A DNA stretch of 36,543 bases from Nostoc sp. ATCC 43529 (GCA_003326205.1 LWTK01000065.1:1-36543); one strand, 5' to 3'; shown: positions 20,849 through 28,967, counted from the first letter of the stretch. The notes: generated by a model not told the origin, from the letters alone. Numbers and translations are program-made.

Positions 20849-23392
20849 TTATCTTGATCTACCTTGGTTCAGGGGAATCTTAATTACAAACTCAGCACCT
20901 TTTCCTAATTGCGAAATACATTGTAAGGAACCGCTATGTCTTTCTGTAATGATTTGGTAGCTGATGGCAAGTCCCATCCCCGTACCTTTGCCGATGGGCT
21001 TGGTAGTGAAAAAGGGATCAAAAATCTGTTTTTGCACATCTTCTCGGATTCCCAATCCGTTATCAGCAATTCTAATTGTTACTTGATTTTGCTTTGACAG
21101 TTGGGTACGAATACGAATCTTGGGCATGGGAAGAAATTGGGGAGATCTTAGCTGGGAGCAGAGGTGAGGATCTTCTCCCCACTCCCCACTCCCAACTCCC
21201 TGTTCCAAAACATCGATCGCATTTGTCAAAATGTTCAAAAATACTTGGTTTAACTGCCCAGCGTAACATTCAACTAAGGGTAGTTTGTCGTATTCTTTGA
21301 TTACCTCAATTTTTGGGTATTGGTCGTTAGCTTTGAAGCGGTTTTGTAAAATCATCAAAGTACTATCGATTCCTTCATGGATATCAACTGCTTTCATTTC
21401 GGCTTCATCTAAGCGGGAAAAAGTTCGTAGGGAAAGCACAATATCTCGAATGCGATCTGCTCCAACTTTCATGGAGTTGAATATTTGTGGTAAATCTAAC
21501 TTCAAAAAATCTAGTTCGATGAATTCTACAAAATCCTGAATTTCTGGCACAGGTTGGGGATAATATTTTTGGTATAGTTGCAAAAGTGAAAGTAAATCTT
21601 CCATGTATTGATTTGCAGGGCTGAGGTTACCATAAACAAAATTCACCGGGTTGTTAATTTCGTGCGCTACTCCTGCAACTAGTTGACCCAAGCTAGACAT
21701 CTTTTCACTTTGAACTAACTGAATTTGGGTGCGTTGAAGTTTGTCAAGTGCTTGCTGGAGTTCTTGAGTTTGTTGTCTTAGTTGTTCTTGCGACCTCAGT
21801 AAAGCTTCCTTTGCTCGTTGCCGTTCTGTGATATCTAGCACCATTGAAGCAACGCCAATCACCTGACCATTTGGATCTACTAAGGGGTTGTTATACCATT
21901 CGCAGACTATCGTTTTACCATCTTTAGTGACGTTATCGTTAACACTAAAACTGCCTCCTTGTTGTGTTAAGAAAGTAGTAATAAGCTGATTCGCGTCTTT
22001 TCTACTATTTTCAGGAATGATAATCTCAAAACAATTTCCCAGCATTTCTTCTGTGCTGTGTCCAAATATTTTTTCTGCTGCCCGATTCCATGTTTGAATT
22101 TGAAAGTTGGTATTCCATTCAATAATGGCTAAAGGCGTTTGTTGAATCAGCAAGGCTAGTCTTTGCTGTGAAGCCTTGAGTTGTGCTTCTGCTTGTTTAT
22201 ATTCGGTAACGTCACGAAAATACCAAATCCGACCGTAACAATCTTCTACCTCCCCTTGCTTCCTAGTTACGGGTGCTGAATAGCGGTCAAAAATTTTTCC
22301 AGACTTGAGCAAGATTTCATCGCGGCTAGTTTGTTGGGGATGTTGGTAAAGATACTCTACTTTAGACAGGAATTCCTCTGGATTAACTAATTGGTCTAGT
22401 ACCCATCCTAGAAGTTGGCGATCGTTGTTTGTTTGGATGATTTGTGGGGGAATTTGCCATAATTGACAAAATTTTTGATTGTATGATGTAACTTGACGAT
22501 TTTCATCAACAATTAGAATTGCGTCGATAGCAGCTTCTTGTTGAGCTTGCAGTACAGCATTGGTGCGGTGTAAATCTTGTTCTGTTTGCTCGTATTCAAC
22601 CAGTACAGCTTGCTGTTGGCTATCCTTGACTAAGTGACTATTTACTAAATCATGGTAACGCTGACCTTCTGATTGTACTGTTTGATAAGCGATCACTAGT
22701 TCTTTGTTCTGACTTTTCACGTCATGTGGAAAAGGTAACGATTGACCTAACCCCCTAGCCCCCTTCCCTTGAAGGGAAGGGGGAAAATTCAAAGTCTCTC
22801 TCCTACAAGGAGAGAGATTTAGAGAGAGGTTTTCCGGATACCGTGAAAAGTCAGGTTCTTTGTTTTGTTGACGCAGTTCTTCTAAGCCTTTCGGAAGTGC
22901 CCTGCTGTTGTCTATTATTTCTGTTGTCTCAGTAATATTACTAAGTTTACTACTGACGCTAAAAACTTCATCAGCTTGTTTGTATGAAGTAATATCACGA
23001 ATACTACCTACCAAAAATTTATTACCAGCTTCATCTTCAAAGCAAGATTTTTTTGTACAAAGCAGATGATCTATACCCTGAGCATCAGCAAAAATATCCA
23101 GGTTTTCATCAAGAATATTTGTAGTGAAAATTAGTTCATCTTTATCCCAAAAAATATCAGCTTCTGCTTGAGGAAAAAAATCATAATCCGACTTGCCAAT
23201 TAATTCTTGTTGGCTATGACCCACGAAATCACAGTAGCTATCGTTAACTATTACCCAGCGATGTTGACGGTCTTTGACAAAAAACGGGTCAGATATACTA
23301 TTAATCATCTGACACAAAAATGTGTACGAAAAGTTTTGTTGGTGAGAGTTTTGTTTTGGGGAGTGACTATCTAAGAATCTGGGATGGTTCAT
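20849..23392 (-). CDS. Multi-PAS sensor histidine kinase with an in-frame miniature-element insertion
   Basis: This is a predicted cytosolic sensor kinase of 847 residues with no clear membrane segment. Three PAS domains (about 30-140, 285-410 and 420-540) precede a coiled coil (EQLRQQTQELQQALDKLQRT). Next come the H-box GVAHEINNPVNFVYGN (phospho-acceptor His near 577) and an ATPase with N-box NQVFLNILTNAIDV, G1 ADNGLGI and FTTKPIGKGTGMGLAIS. It should autophosphorylate in response to a PAS-sensed signal; no receiver protein is adjacent. I prefer the ATG at 23392 over the TTG at 23476. Residues of about 180-230 (LSLNLSPCRRETLNFPPSLQ and surroundings) come from a 146 bp mobile element with a 10 bp target duplication, and QNKE is duplicated on both sides. 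A second low-complexity insert (GVGSGEWGEDP) sits between the N and G1 boxes. Confidence 0.92.
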   Translation of the reverse strand: MNHPRFLDSHSPKQNSHQQNFSYTFLCQMINSISDPFFVKDRQHRWVIVNDSYCDFVGHSQQELIGKSDYDFFPQAEADIFWDKDELIFTTNILDENLDIFADAQGIDHLLCTKKSCFEDEAGNKFLVGSIRDITSYKQADEVFSVSSKLSNITETTEIIDNSRALPKGLEELRQQNKEPDFSRYPENLSLNLSPCRRETLNFPPSLQGKGARGLGQSLPFPHDVKSQNKELVIAYQTVQSEGQRYHDLVNSHLVKDSQQQAVLVEYEQTEQDLHRTNAVLQAQQEAAIDAILIVDENRQVTSYNQKFCQLWQIPPQIIQTNNDRQLLGWVLDQLVNPEEFLSKVEYLYQHPQQTSRDEILLKSGKIFDRYSAPVTRKQGEVEDCYGRIWYFRDVTEYKQAEAQLKASQQRLALLIQQTPLAIIEWNTNFQIQTWNRAAEKIFGHSTEEMLGNCFEIIIPENSRKDANQLITTFLTQQGGSFSVNDNVTKDGKTIVCEWYNNPLVDPNGQVIGVASMVLDITERQRAKEALLRSQEQLRQQTQELQQALDKLQRTQIQLVQSEKMSSLGQLVAGVAHEINNPVNFVYGNLSPANQYMEDLLSLLQLYQKYYPQPVPEIQDFVEFIELDFLKLDLPQIFNSMKVGADRIRDIVLSLRTFSRLDEAEMKAVDIHEGIDSTLMILQNRFKANDQYPKIEVIKEYDKLPLVECYAGQLNQVFLNILTNAIDVLEQGVGSGEWGEDPHLCSQLRSPQFLPMPKIRIRTQLSKQNQVTIRIADNGLGIREDVQKQIFDPFFTTKPIGKGTGMGLAISYQIITERHSGSLQCISQLGKGAEFVIKIPLNQGRSR
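22709..22854. mobile_element. 146 bp miniature element inserted in the histidine kinase gene
   Basis: The perfect 13 bp inverted ends CTGACTTTTCACG (22709-22721) and CGTGAAAAGTCAG (22842-22854) are flanked by identical 10 bp direct repeats GTTCTTTGTT (22699-22708 and 22855-22864). Inside are two hairpins, CCCCCTTCCCTTGAAGGGAA with its continuation, and CTCTCTCCTACAAGGAGAGA. Element plus duplication is 156 bp, exactly 52 codons, with no stop in the kinase frame. A 26 bp right-end copy with two mismatches lies at 26715-26740. Confidence 0.9.
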
Positions 23393-23975
23393 ACCCGAAT
23401 TTATGTTTAAAATCAAGCTCAACAAAAGCTGTTTAGCTAGGTATGTGTTAGCATAACTAACATTTAGTATTCCCAAATTTAATGCAATTGCAACAACTAA
23501 AAAGATGCCGGAATTTAAAATTTAGAAGTTATAATTAGTAAATACCACATTACAAACCGAAAAATTAACACACAAGTCTTTGTTGGCTCTGAACTTTTCA
23601 AACTCTATGGTTATGTAATAAATCATACAATAAGAGCATGGAAATATTTGTTTCGCACTCCCCACTTCTTTCTCTGTGTTTTCAAGGCAGAAACTTCAAA
23701 GCCATAATTACCGTACAATTAAGGTTGTTTTTAATAAAATTTAATACTTATTTGATATTTGTAAAATAACTATTTTGAAATATTTAAAAAAATTAGCTGG
23801 GAGATACTTCACCAACAAAAGACACTAAGGGCAGGGATTTAACCGTATTTATCCGTATTAATATGTTGTAGCGCGGTTGTGTCGAATAACATAATTGATA
23901 CAAAAGCTTAAACCCCTGCTTAAGGAAAAAAACGGCGTTAAACTAGATCCACAGGGCAATAATTACAGGAAAAAT
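23393..23975. other. Divergent spacer, no gene seen
   Basis: This AT-rich region lies between the histidine kinase and the first vWA gene, which are transcribed away from each other, so it must hold both promoters. I could not single out convincing -35/-10 pairs or operators. An open frame extends upstream of the vWA start to 23895 but lacks family similarity. Confidence 0.5.
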
Positions 23976-24581
23976 ATGATGAGCGATCGCGACTACACAC
24001 TAATCATTGATAAAAGTGGCAGTATGTCTACACCTGACCAAGTTGGTGGTAGAAGTAGATGGGAAATAGCCCAAGAATCTACACTTGCTTTGGCAAGAAA
24101 GGCGGAACAGTTTGACCCAGATGGTATTACGGTTTATGTGTTTTCTGGAAAATTTAAACGCTACGATGATGTAACTTCAGCCAAAGTCGCGCAAATATTT
24201 CTGGAAAACGATCCTGCTGGTACAACCAACTTAGCAGGTGTACTCCAAGATGCCATCAATAATTACTTTCACCGCAAAGCTGCTGGTCAAACCAAGCCAA
24301 ACGGAGAAACAATTTTAGTGATTACTGATGGTGAACCAGACGATCGCAAAGCTGTCTTTGAAGTTATCATTCATGCTACCCGGCAGATGGAGCGTGATGA
24401 AGAATTGGCAATTTCGATTATTCAAGTAGGTTTAGACGCCCAAGCGACTAAGTTTTTGAAAGCTTTAGATGACCAGTTGCAAAGTGTTGGTGCTAAATTT
24501 GATATTTGCGATACAGTCACTTTAGATGACCTGGAAGAAATGAGCCTTGTAGATGTACTAACTAACGCCATAACTGACTGA
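23976..24581 (+). CDS. von Willebrand factor A (vWA) domain protein 1
   Basis: This is a 201-residue, single-domain vWA protein. The metal-ion-dependent adhesion site is complete: DKSGSMS near residue 12 (DxSxS), the Thr in AGTTNLAGVL near 87 and the Asp in ILVITDGEPDD near 119. There is no signal peptide or membrane segment, so it is probably cytosolic, as in TerY-type vWA proteins. The ATG at 23976 gives exactly the length and N-terminus of the downstream paralogue (MMSDRDYTLIIDKSGSM against MLENRDYTLIIDKSGSM) and follows AGGA. The two proteins are similar along their whole length, so they come from a tandem duplication. Possible roles are protein-complex assembly or stress response; nothing more specific is supported. 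Confidence 0.88.
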   Translation: MMSDRDYTLIIDKSGSMSTPDQVGGRSRWEIAQESTLALARKAEQFDPDGITVYVFSGKFKRYDDVTSAKVAQIFLENDPAGTTNLAGVLQDAINNYFHRKAAGQTKPNGETILVITDGEPDDRKAVFEVIIHATRQMERDEELAISIIQVGLDAQATKFLKALDDQLQSVGAKFDICDTVTLDDLEEMSLVDVLTNAITD

Positions 24582-24621
24582 TAAAGTCTAAATTTATCAG
24601 CTTTATCTCATAAATCATCAA

Positions 24622-24656
24622 CAATTTTTGAAGATATTATCTGTCCTCAAAAATTG
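24622..24656 (+). other. Hairpin between the two vWA genes
   Basis: CAATTTTTGA (24622-24631) and TCAAAAATTG (24647-24656) form a perfect 10 bp stem. A smaller hairpin, CTGATAAA/TTTATCAG (24578-24600), overlaps the preceding stop codon. They may act as a weak terminator or RNA-processing site between the genes. There is no strong U tract. Confidence 0.45.
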
Positions 24657-24701
24657 GTTTCTAATATAAAACTTTTAGCTAGATATTTGGGGAAGTTATA
24701 A

Positions 24702-25307
24702 ATGCTAGAAAATCGAGACTATACCTTAATTATTGATAAAAGCGGCAGTATGGCCACCCCAGATCAAAAGGGTGGTAGAAGCAGATGGGTAACAGCACAA
24801 GAATCTACTTTAGCTTTAGCGAGTAAATGTGAGCAATTTGACCCAGATGGTATTAGTGTTTATGTATTTTCTGGTAAATTTAAGCGCTATGAAAATGTGA
24901 CATCCGGCAAGGTAGCACAAATTTTTCGAGAAAACGATCCCTCTGGTACAACTGACTTAGCTGGTGTATTGAAACATGCAACTGATGATTACTTTCAACG
25001 CAAAGGAGCCGGTCAAACCAAGCCAAATGGTGAAACAATTTTAGTGGTTACTGATGGCGAACCGGACGATCGCAAAGCAGTCATGAAGGTGATTATTGAA
25101 GCTTCTCGCCGCATGGATAGAGATGAAGAATTAGCCATATCTTTCATTCAAGTTGGTACAGATCAGCAAGCTACCCGTTTTCTCAAAGTTTTAGACGATG
25201 AACTCCAAAGCGCCGGTGCGAAGTTTGATATCTGTGACACAATTACTATGGAAGATATGGAAGATTTGAGTTTATCAGAAGTGCTACTCAATGCCATTAA
25301 TGACTAG
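24702..25307 (+). CDS. von Willebrand factor A (vWA) domain protein 2
   Basis: This is a 201-residue paralogue of the gene at 23976, transcribed in the same direction after 120 bp. The MIDAS residues are all present: DKSGSMATPD near 12, SGTTDLAGVLK near 87 and LVVTDGEPDDRKAV near 120. No signal peptide or transmembrane helix is seen. Differences from copy 1 are scattered rather than blockwise, so the copies have diverged for some time while keeping the metal site, which argues that both are functional. It is followed by a small coiled-coil gene on the same strand that may belong to the same unit. The start ATG at 24702 lies 6-7 bases after GGGGAAG. Confidence 0.88.
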   Translation: MLENRDYTLIIDKSGSMATPDQKGGRSRWVTAQESTLALASKCEQFDPDGISVYVFSGKFKRYENVTSGKVAQIFRENDPSGTTDLAGVLKHATDDYFQRKGAGQTKPNGETILVVTDGEPDDRKAVMKVIIEASRRMDRDEELAISFIQVGTDQQATRFLKVLDDELQSAGAKFDICDTITMEDMEDLSLSEVLLNAIND

Positions 25308-25422
25308 GGATAGGCAAAAGATAAAAGGCAAAAGAAATAAGAGCATTTGCATTTTTGGGACTTTTGAAAAAAATGCCAAATATAATCTTGATTTTCGCTT
25401 TCGCTTTATAGGACTTATAAAA

Positions 25423-25818
25423 ATGGATTCTATTGATAAGCTGTTAGCTGAACTCAAAACTGAATATCAAGAAGAACAACCCAAACAGCAGCCACCAAAA
25501 TCAAATACAGCCAAATCTTTTATTCCAACATCACCAAAATCTGGATCTTTGATAGATAATCTTTTGGCAGAAGTTCAGTCTGATTTTGCAGAAAAAGATG
25601 CTGCTGAAGAATTAAAAAGACAGCAAGAACTAGAACAGGAACGAATTCACAAAGAACAACTCAAAGCTAAACAACTAGAGGGTTTGAAAGTACAAGCAAA
25701 AGAGTGGTTAGCGAAAGTAGACCCCCTTTCGCCTGAAGGACTTTGGTTTGAAACATTTGCTGAAAGTTATTCTTCAAAATTAGAGGCTGCGATTGAATAT
25801 TTACGAAATAACGAATAA
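25423..25818 (+). CDS. Small coiled-coil protein of unknown function
   Basis: This 131-residue protein has no family I can name. The frame is open upstream to 25291, but the ATG at 25423, with AGGA 9 bases before it, gives a clear start (MDSIDKLLAELKTEYQEEQ). A motif is repeated: SIDKLLAELKTEYQEE (residues 3-18) and SLIDNLLAEVQSDFAEK (residues 42-58), separated by a Pro/Gln/Lys-rich linker. A charged coiled coil follows (AEELKRQQELEQERIHKEQL), and then a compact C-terminal part (AKEWLAKVDPLSPEGLWFET...EAAIEYLRNNE). The repeated amphipathic helix could be a docking motif, perhaps for the adjacent vWA proteins; this is inferred only from gene order. It converges with the HxlR gene 11 bp downstream. 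Confidence 0.7.
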   Translation: MDSIDKLLAELKTEYQEEQPKQQPPKSNTAKSFIPTSPKSGSLIDNLLAEVQSDFAEKDAAEELKRQQELEQERIHKEQLKAKQLEGLKVQAKEWLAKVDPLSPEGLWFETFAESYSSKLEAAIEYLRNNE

Positions 25819-25829
25819 TGCCTAACAGC

Positions 25830-26177
25830 TTAATATTGATGGTGATTGTTTCCAGCAAAATTTTGAACAGCCCATTCATGCATAGCATAGAGAATTGGTT
25901 GCAACGTTTCTCCTAGAGGCGTGAGCGAATATTCAACCTTTGGTGGAATTTCCGGATAAACTTCTCGATGAATAATACCGTCTTCCTCCAGTTCTCTAAG
26001 TTGCTGAGTCAGCATCTTTTGAGTTATTCCAGGTAAAGACCGTTGCAACTGGCCAAAGCGTTTGACACCAGTCATCAATTCTCTAATAATCAAAACCTTC
26101 CAGCGTCCGCCAATTACCTTAAGCGTAGTTTCTACTTCACAAGTCAGCCTGGTATAGTTTTCTGCTTCAGCTTTCAT
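25830..26177 (-). CDS. HxlR-family winged-helix transcriptional regulator
   Basis: This is a 115-residue DNA-binding protein of the HxlR type. The features are CEVETTLKVIGGRWKVLIIREL (about 13-34, with the conserved Cys and GGRWK), VKRFGQLQRSLPGITQKML (about 38-56), the recognition helix region TQQLRELEEDGII and the wing VEYSLTPLGETLQPIL. These proteins are dimers, often respond to electrophiles or redox state, and usually control a divergent neighbour. Here the upstream side is repeat-rich DNA with no divergent gene, so the original target may have been lost or lies elsewhere. The start is the ATG at 26177. Confidence 0.9.
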   Translation of the reverse strand: MKAEAENYTRLTCEVETTLKVIGGRWKVLIIRELMTGVKRFGQLQRSLPGITQKMLTQQLRELEEDGIIHREVYPEIPPKVEYSLTPLGETLQPILYAMHEWAVQNFAGNNHHQY

Positions 26178-26183
26178 AGATAT

Positions 26184-26206
26184 TTTGGTGGAAATTTGCT
26201 TCCAAA
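26184..26206. promoter_or_regulatory. Possible operator upstream of the HxlR gene
   Basis: The imperfect dyad TTTGG-N13-CCAAA lies 7-29 bases before the HxlR start codon. Such regulators often control themselves through a dyad near their own start. The assignment is weak. Confidence 0.25.
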
Positions 26207-26326
26207 TCAGTATTATTATATTCCGCCAATGCTAGTTAAGCCTGAGTCTGGTGAACGGGACTTTCACCCGTATCGACTCCCTTCGGGCTACGGTGTACAC
26301 ACAAGTCGAAAGAAACCTTTAAGTTG

Positions 26327-26552
26327 GCGTTGCTGAATCAGAATATGAAATGCCAAAATTACCTTTCTTTTTCTTTGTACCTTTGCGCGGCAGTCGCTCA
26401 TGGGGAGCCAGTGCGTTGGGCGGCTCTGCCGACTTGTTCGCGCAGCGGCGATCACAGGAGAAGCAACTGGCGTGGAAACCCCCTACGTACCCGTCGTGGC
26501 CTTGCCTTTGCGCCTTTGCGTGAGACTAATTCATATTTCTACTCAGCAACGC
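26327..26552. mobile_element. 226 bp miniature inverted-repeat element with 10 bp target duplication
   Basis: The ends GCGTTGCTGA (26327-26336) and TCAGCAACGC (26543-26552) are perfect inverted repeats. Similarity continues inward (AATATGAA on each side), giving arms of about 24 bp. CTTTAAGTTG stands immediately outside both ends (26317-26326 and 26553-26562), a 10 bp target duplication. The GC-rich interior (GGCTCTGCCGACTTG, CCTTTGCGCCTTTGCGTGAG) has no transposase, so the element needs one in trans. The insertion split a copy of the TTAAGTTGAYACCAATG repeat also seen at 14393. Confidence 0.9.
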
Positions 26553-26562
26553 CTTTAAGTTG

Positions 26563-26789
26563 ATACCAATGAGCAGTGCTGTGCCCCTACGACAGATGTG
26601 GTTTTTCAATCATCTATATTTGGTATTTTCTGTCAATGCGTAAGTCCTAAATAGATCTAAGTTAATGAAAATAGCTAACATAAAAATCAGGGCTTGAGAA
26701 AAGCTCAAAATGGTGTTTTCCAGATGCCGTGAAAAGTCAGATAGAAAATCTGTCAACCGTCAACAGCCAACACGAAAATACGTGACACG
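26563..26789. repeat. Mosaic of repeat ends upstream of the polysaccharide gene stop
   Basis: TGCGTAAGTCCT (26637-26648) is a solitary end of the AGGACTTACGCA family. A 26 bp stretch at 26715-26740, ending CCGTGAAAAGTCAG, matches the right end of the element in the histidine kinase. GTCAACCGTCAACAGCCAAC (from 26755) is a short tandem repeat. No gene is present between 26178 and 26789; a GC-rich piece at 26250-26310 looks like debris of another element that I could not identify. Confidence 0.6.
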
Positions 26790-28967
26790 TTATCTTACTT
26801 CGTTAGCGATAATTCCGATTAAATTCAACTTACTCAAAATTTCAATAGCTTGAATTAATTGAGTTTGCTTTACTTTCCCCATGCGCTCTACCATAACGAT
26901 CGCATTGCAAAAAGATGCGATAATCCTGGCATCAACGGTGGCTAAAATTGATGGAGCATCTATCAGTACTAAGTCATAATTTTGTTCAAATAATTCAATT
27001 AGTTCTTTCATTCTTTGAGAACTCAACAGCTTCACTCTATCTTCTGGAACGGGGCCAGCAGTCAAAACATCAATGAATGGGTGAATGGGCTGAATATAAT
27101 CTTGGAAATCACTAGTTGTCTCATCAAGTAATAACAAAGATAGTCCCCAATCATTGGAGAGTTCTAAAATTTTGTGCAGGTTAGGATTTTGCAAGTTAGC
27201 ATCAATTACTAATACGCGTCGATGCATTCGGATAGCGCTAGCCACTAGTCCTAATACTAAAGTTGTCTTTCCCTCTCCTGGTACTGCCGAAGTCAACATT
27301 AATGACTTGAAAGGCAAGGGATATTTAAATATTTTAATGTTTTGGTAGATCATGTCCAAAGTTTCATGGACAGGCAACTTGGCGCTGGCTTCTACCGTAG
27401 CAGGAGGTAAACTGCGCTGGTGATTCCAAGACAAATTTAAAAGATGCTTTTTACTATATTTAGTATCAGGCGATCGTAATTTTGGTACCGTTCCCAGTAC
27501 ACGCAGATTTGTCAATTTATTGAAATCTTCCGCACTATAAATAGTGTCATTCAACTTCGACAAAATCAAGGCTGCTAAAATACCTAAAAGTGGCCCAATT
27601 ACTCCTCCCCCAAGCAAATATAATAATTTATTATTCCCTACATAAGTACCTAAAGCAGGTTCTTCCAAAACTTGCCAGTTATATCCTTCCTGAGAAATTT
27701 TCATTCCTAAGGACTGTTGTGCTTGAAGCAATTGTTCGAGGGCTTTATGGCTAGTTTCTACCTTTTGCCGCAGACGATTATATTCGGCTGTTAAGTTAGG
27801 ATATTTGTTTAATTCCGAACGAACTCGCTGTTCTGATTGCACTAAACTTTTCTCATTAGCAGTTAGCCCTAAAAGATTTGTTTGCAGCAGAATTAATTCA
27901 TCTAATAGCTTGGGATCTACTCCTACTATTCCGGCTTGTATAAGTTTTTCATCTTTGCCACTGTTAGTAACATTTTTCACTTCTTGCCGTAACAATGTTA
28001 GTTGGTTTTGGCGTTGCTGTTTGAGTTTTTCTACTGATGGATAATCATCTGTATAACGCAACCTTTCCTTAGCCAGCGCTAGTTCAGTTTTTTGAATTTC
28101 ATTTAATAGTATTTGATAACGACTTGATTGATTTAAACGAGAAGAAAGTTGGGCATTCTGTTGGGAAGAAGATGCTATTTCTTGTTGTAGACTATCATAG
28201 CGAGCATTGACATCTTGAAGCTGGGCGCGAGTTGTTTGCAGCTGTTGTTGAATGTCAGCCAAAGATTCTAGCACGATTTTACTTTGTGCTTCCGGATCGA
28301 CTAAATTATGTTTCTTGCGAAACTGCTCTAAATTTTTATCAGCTTGACTAACCTCTTTTTTGATTTCGGGGAGGCGGGTGTTCACAAAAGCCAGTCCCCG
28401 ATCTAAACGCTCTTTTTGTTGTTCTGTGTTGTATTTTTGATAGACTTTTTGTAAAGCTTGAAGTACTCTTTGTGCTTTAACTGGATCGTTATCTTGAAAA
28501 GAAACTTCAAATACTTGACTAAAAACTAGCTCAGTTTCTGTATTTGCCTGTTCTAGGCTGACTTTGAGAGGTGCTTGTTTAGTATATTCTTTTTGACCTT
28601 TGAGATATTCTAAGGTGATGTCTGGATAATTAGAATGAAGTAAATCTACAGCTTTCTGAAGTAGCTTAGAACTCAGCATGAGTTTCATCTGAGTACTGTA
28701 ATCAATAGTTTTAGTGTCTGCGTCTTGTGTAATATTATTTGACTGCGATCCTTGAGATAAATTGGAACTCACCAATATCTGCATGGAACTTTGATAATTA
28801 GATTTGGCACTGACAGCAAAGAAGCTGGCAGCTGACATAACTACACAGGAAACCCCCAAAATCACAAAGCGTTGACGAAGCAAAATAGTAGGTAGTTGTC
28901 TGATGTTAAACCTGCTTTTTACTGAGGTGATAACTTGTTGGTCTTGATTCAGACTAGTTTTAACCAC
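26790..28967 (-). CDS. GumC-family polysaccharide co-polymerase / BY-kinase-like protein
   Basis: This is a 725-residue inner-membrane protein for exopolysaccharide export and chain-length control. The N-terminal Wzz-type domain has a membrane segment near 30-55 (FVILGVSCVVMSAASFF). A long periplasmic coiled coil follows (about 190-420, rich in Q and L), then a second membrane segment near 445-470 (LLYLLGGGVIGPLLGILAAL). The cytosolic CpsD-like ATPase has Walker A AVPGEGKTT near 560, A' VLVIDANLQNPN near 585 and Walker B LVLIDAPS near 667. The C-terminus ends ...IGIIANEVR, without the Tyr-rich tail of true Wzc-type tyrosine kinases, so autophosphorylation is doubtful. I chose the GTG at 28967, since GAGGAG lies 7 bases before it; a TTG at 28973 would be too close. 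No glycosyltransferase genes are adjacent. Confidence 0.9.
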   Translation of the reverse strand: MVKTSLNQDQQVITSVKSRFNIRQLPTILLRQRFVILGVSCVVMSAASFFAVSAKSNYQSSMQILVSSNLSQGSQSNNITQDADTKTIDYSTQMKLMLSSKLLQKAVDLLHSNYPDITLEYLKGQKEYTKQAPLKVSLEQANTETELVFSQVFEVSFQDNDPVKAQRVLQALQKVYQKYNTEQQKERLDRGLAFVNTRLPEIKKEVSQADKNLEQFRKKHNLVDPEAQSKIVLESLADIQQQLQTTRAQLQDVNARYDSLQQEIASSSQQNAQLSSRLNQSSRYQILLNEIQKTELALAKERLRYTDDYPSVEKLKQQRQNQLTLLRQEVKNVTNSGKDEKLIQAGIVGVDPKLLDELILLQTNLLGLTANEKSLVQSEQRVRSELNKYPNLTAEYNRLRQKVETSHKALEQLLQAQQSLGMKISQEGYNWQVLEEPALGTYVGNNKLLYLLGGGVIGPLLGILAALILSKLNDTIYSAEDFNKLTNLRVLGTVPKLRSPDTKYSKKHLLNLSWNHQRSLPPATVEASAKLPVHETLDMIYQNIKIFKYPLPFKSLMLTSAVPGEGKTTLVLGLVASAIRMHRRVLVIDANLQNPNLHKILELSNDWGLSLLLLDETTSDFQDYIQPIHPFIDVLTAGPVPEDRVKLLSSQRMKELIELFEQNYDLVLIDAPSILATVDARIIASFCNAIVMVERMGKVKQTQLIQAIEILSKLNLIGIIANEVR

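Noticed and set aside
26250..26310. A tRNA or rRNA fragment (GC-rich, ACGGG/CCCGT stem)
   Set aside because: No cloverleaf, T-loop or rRNA signature can be built; it more likely is transposon debris.
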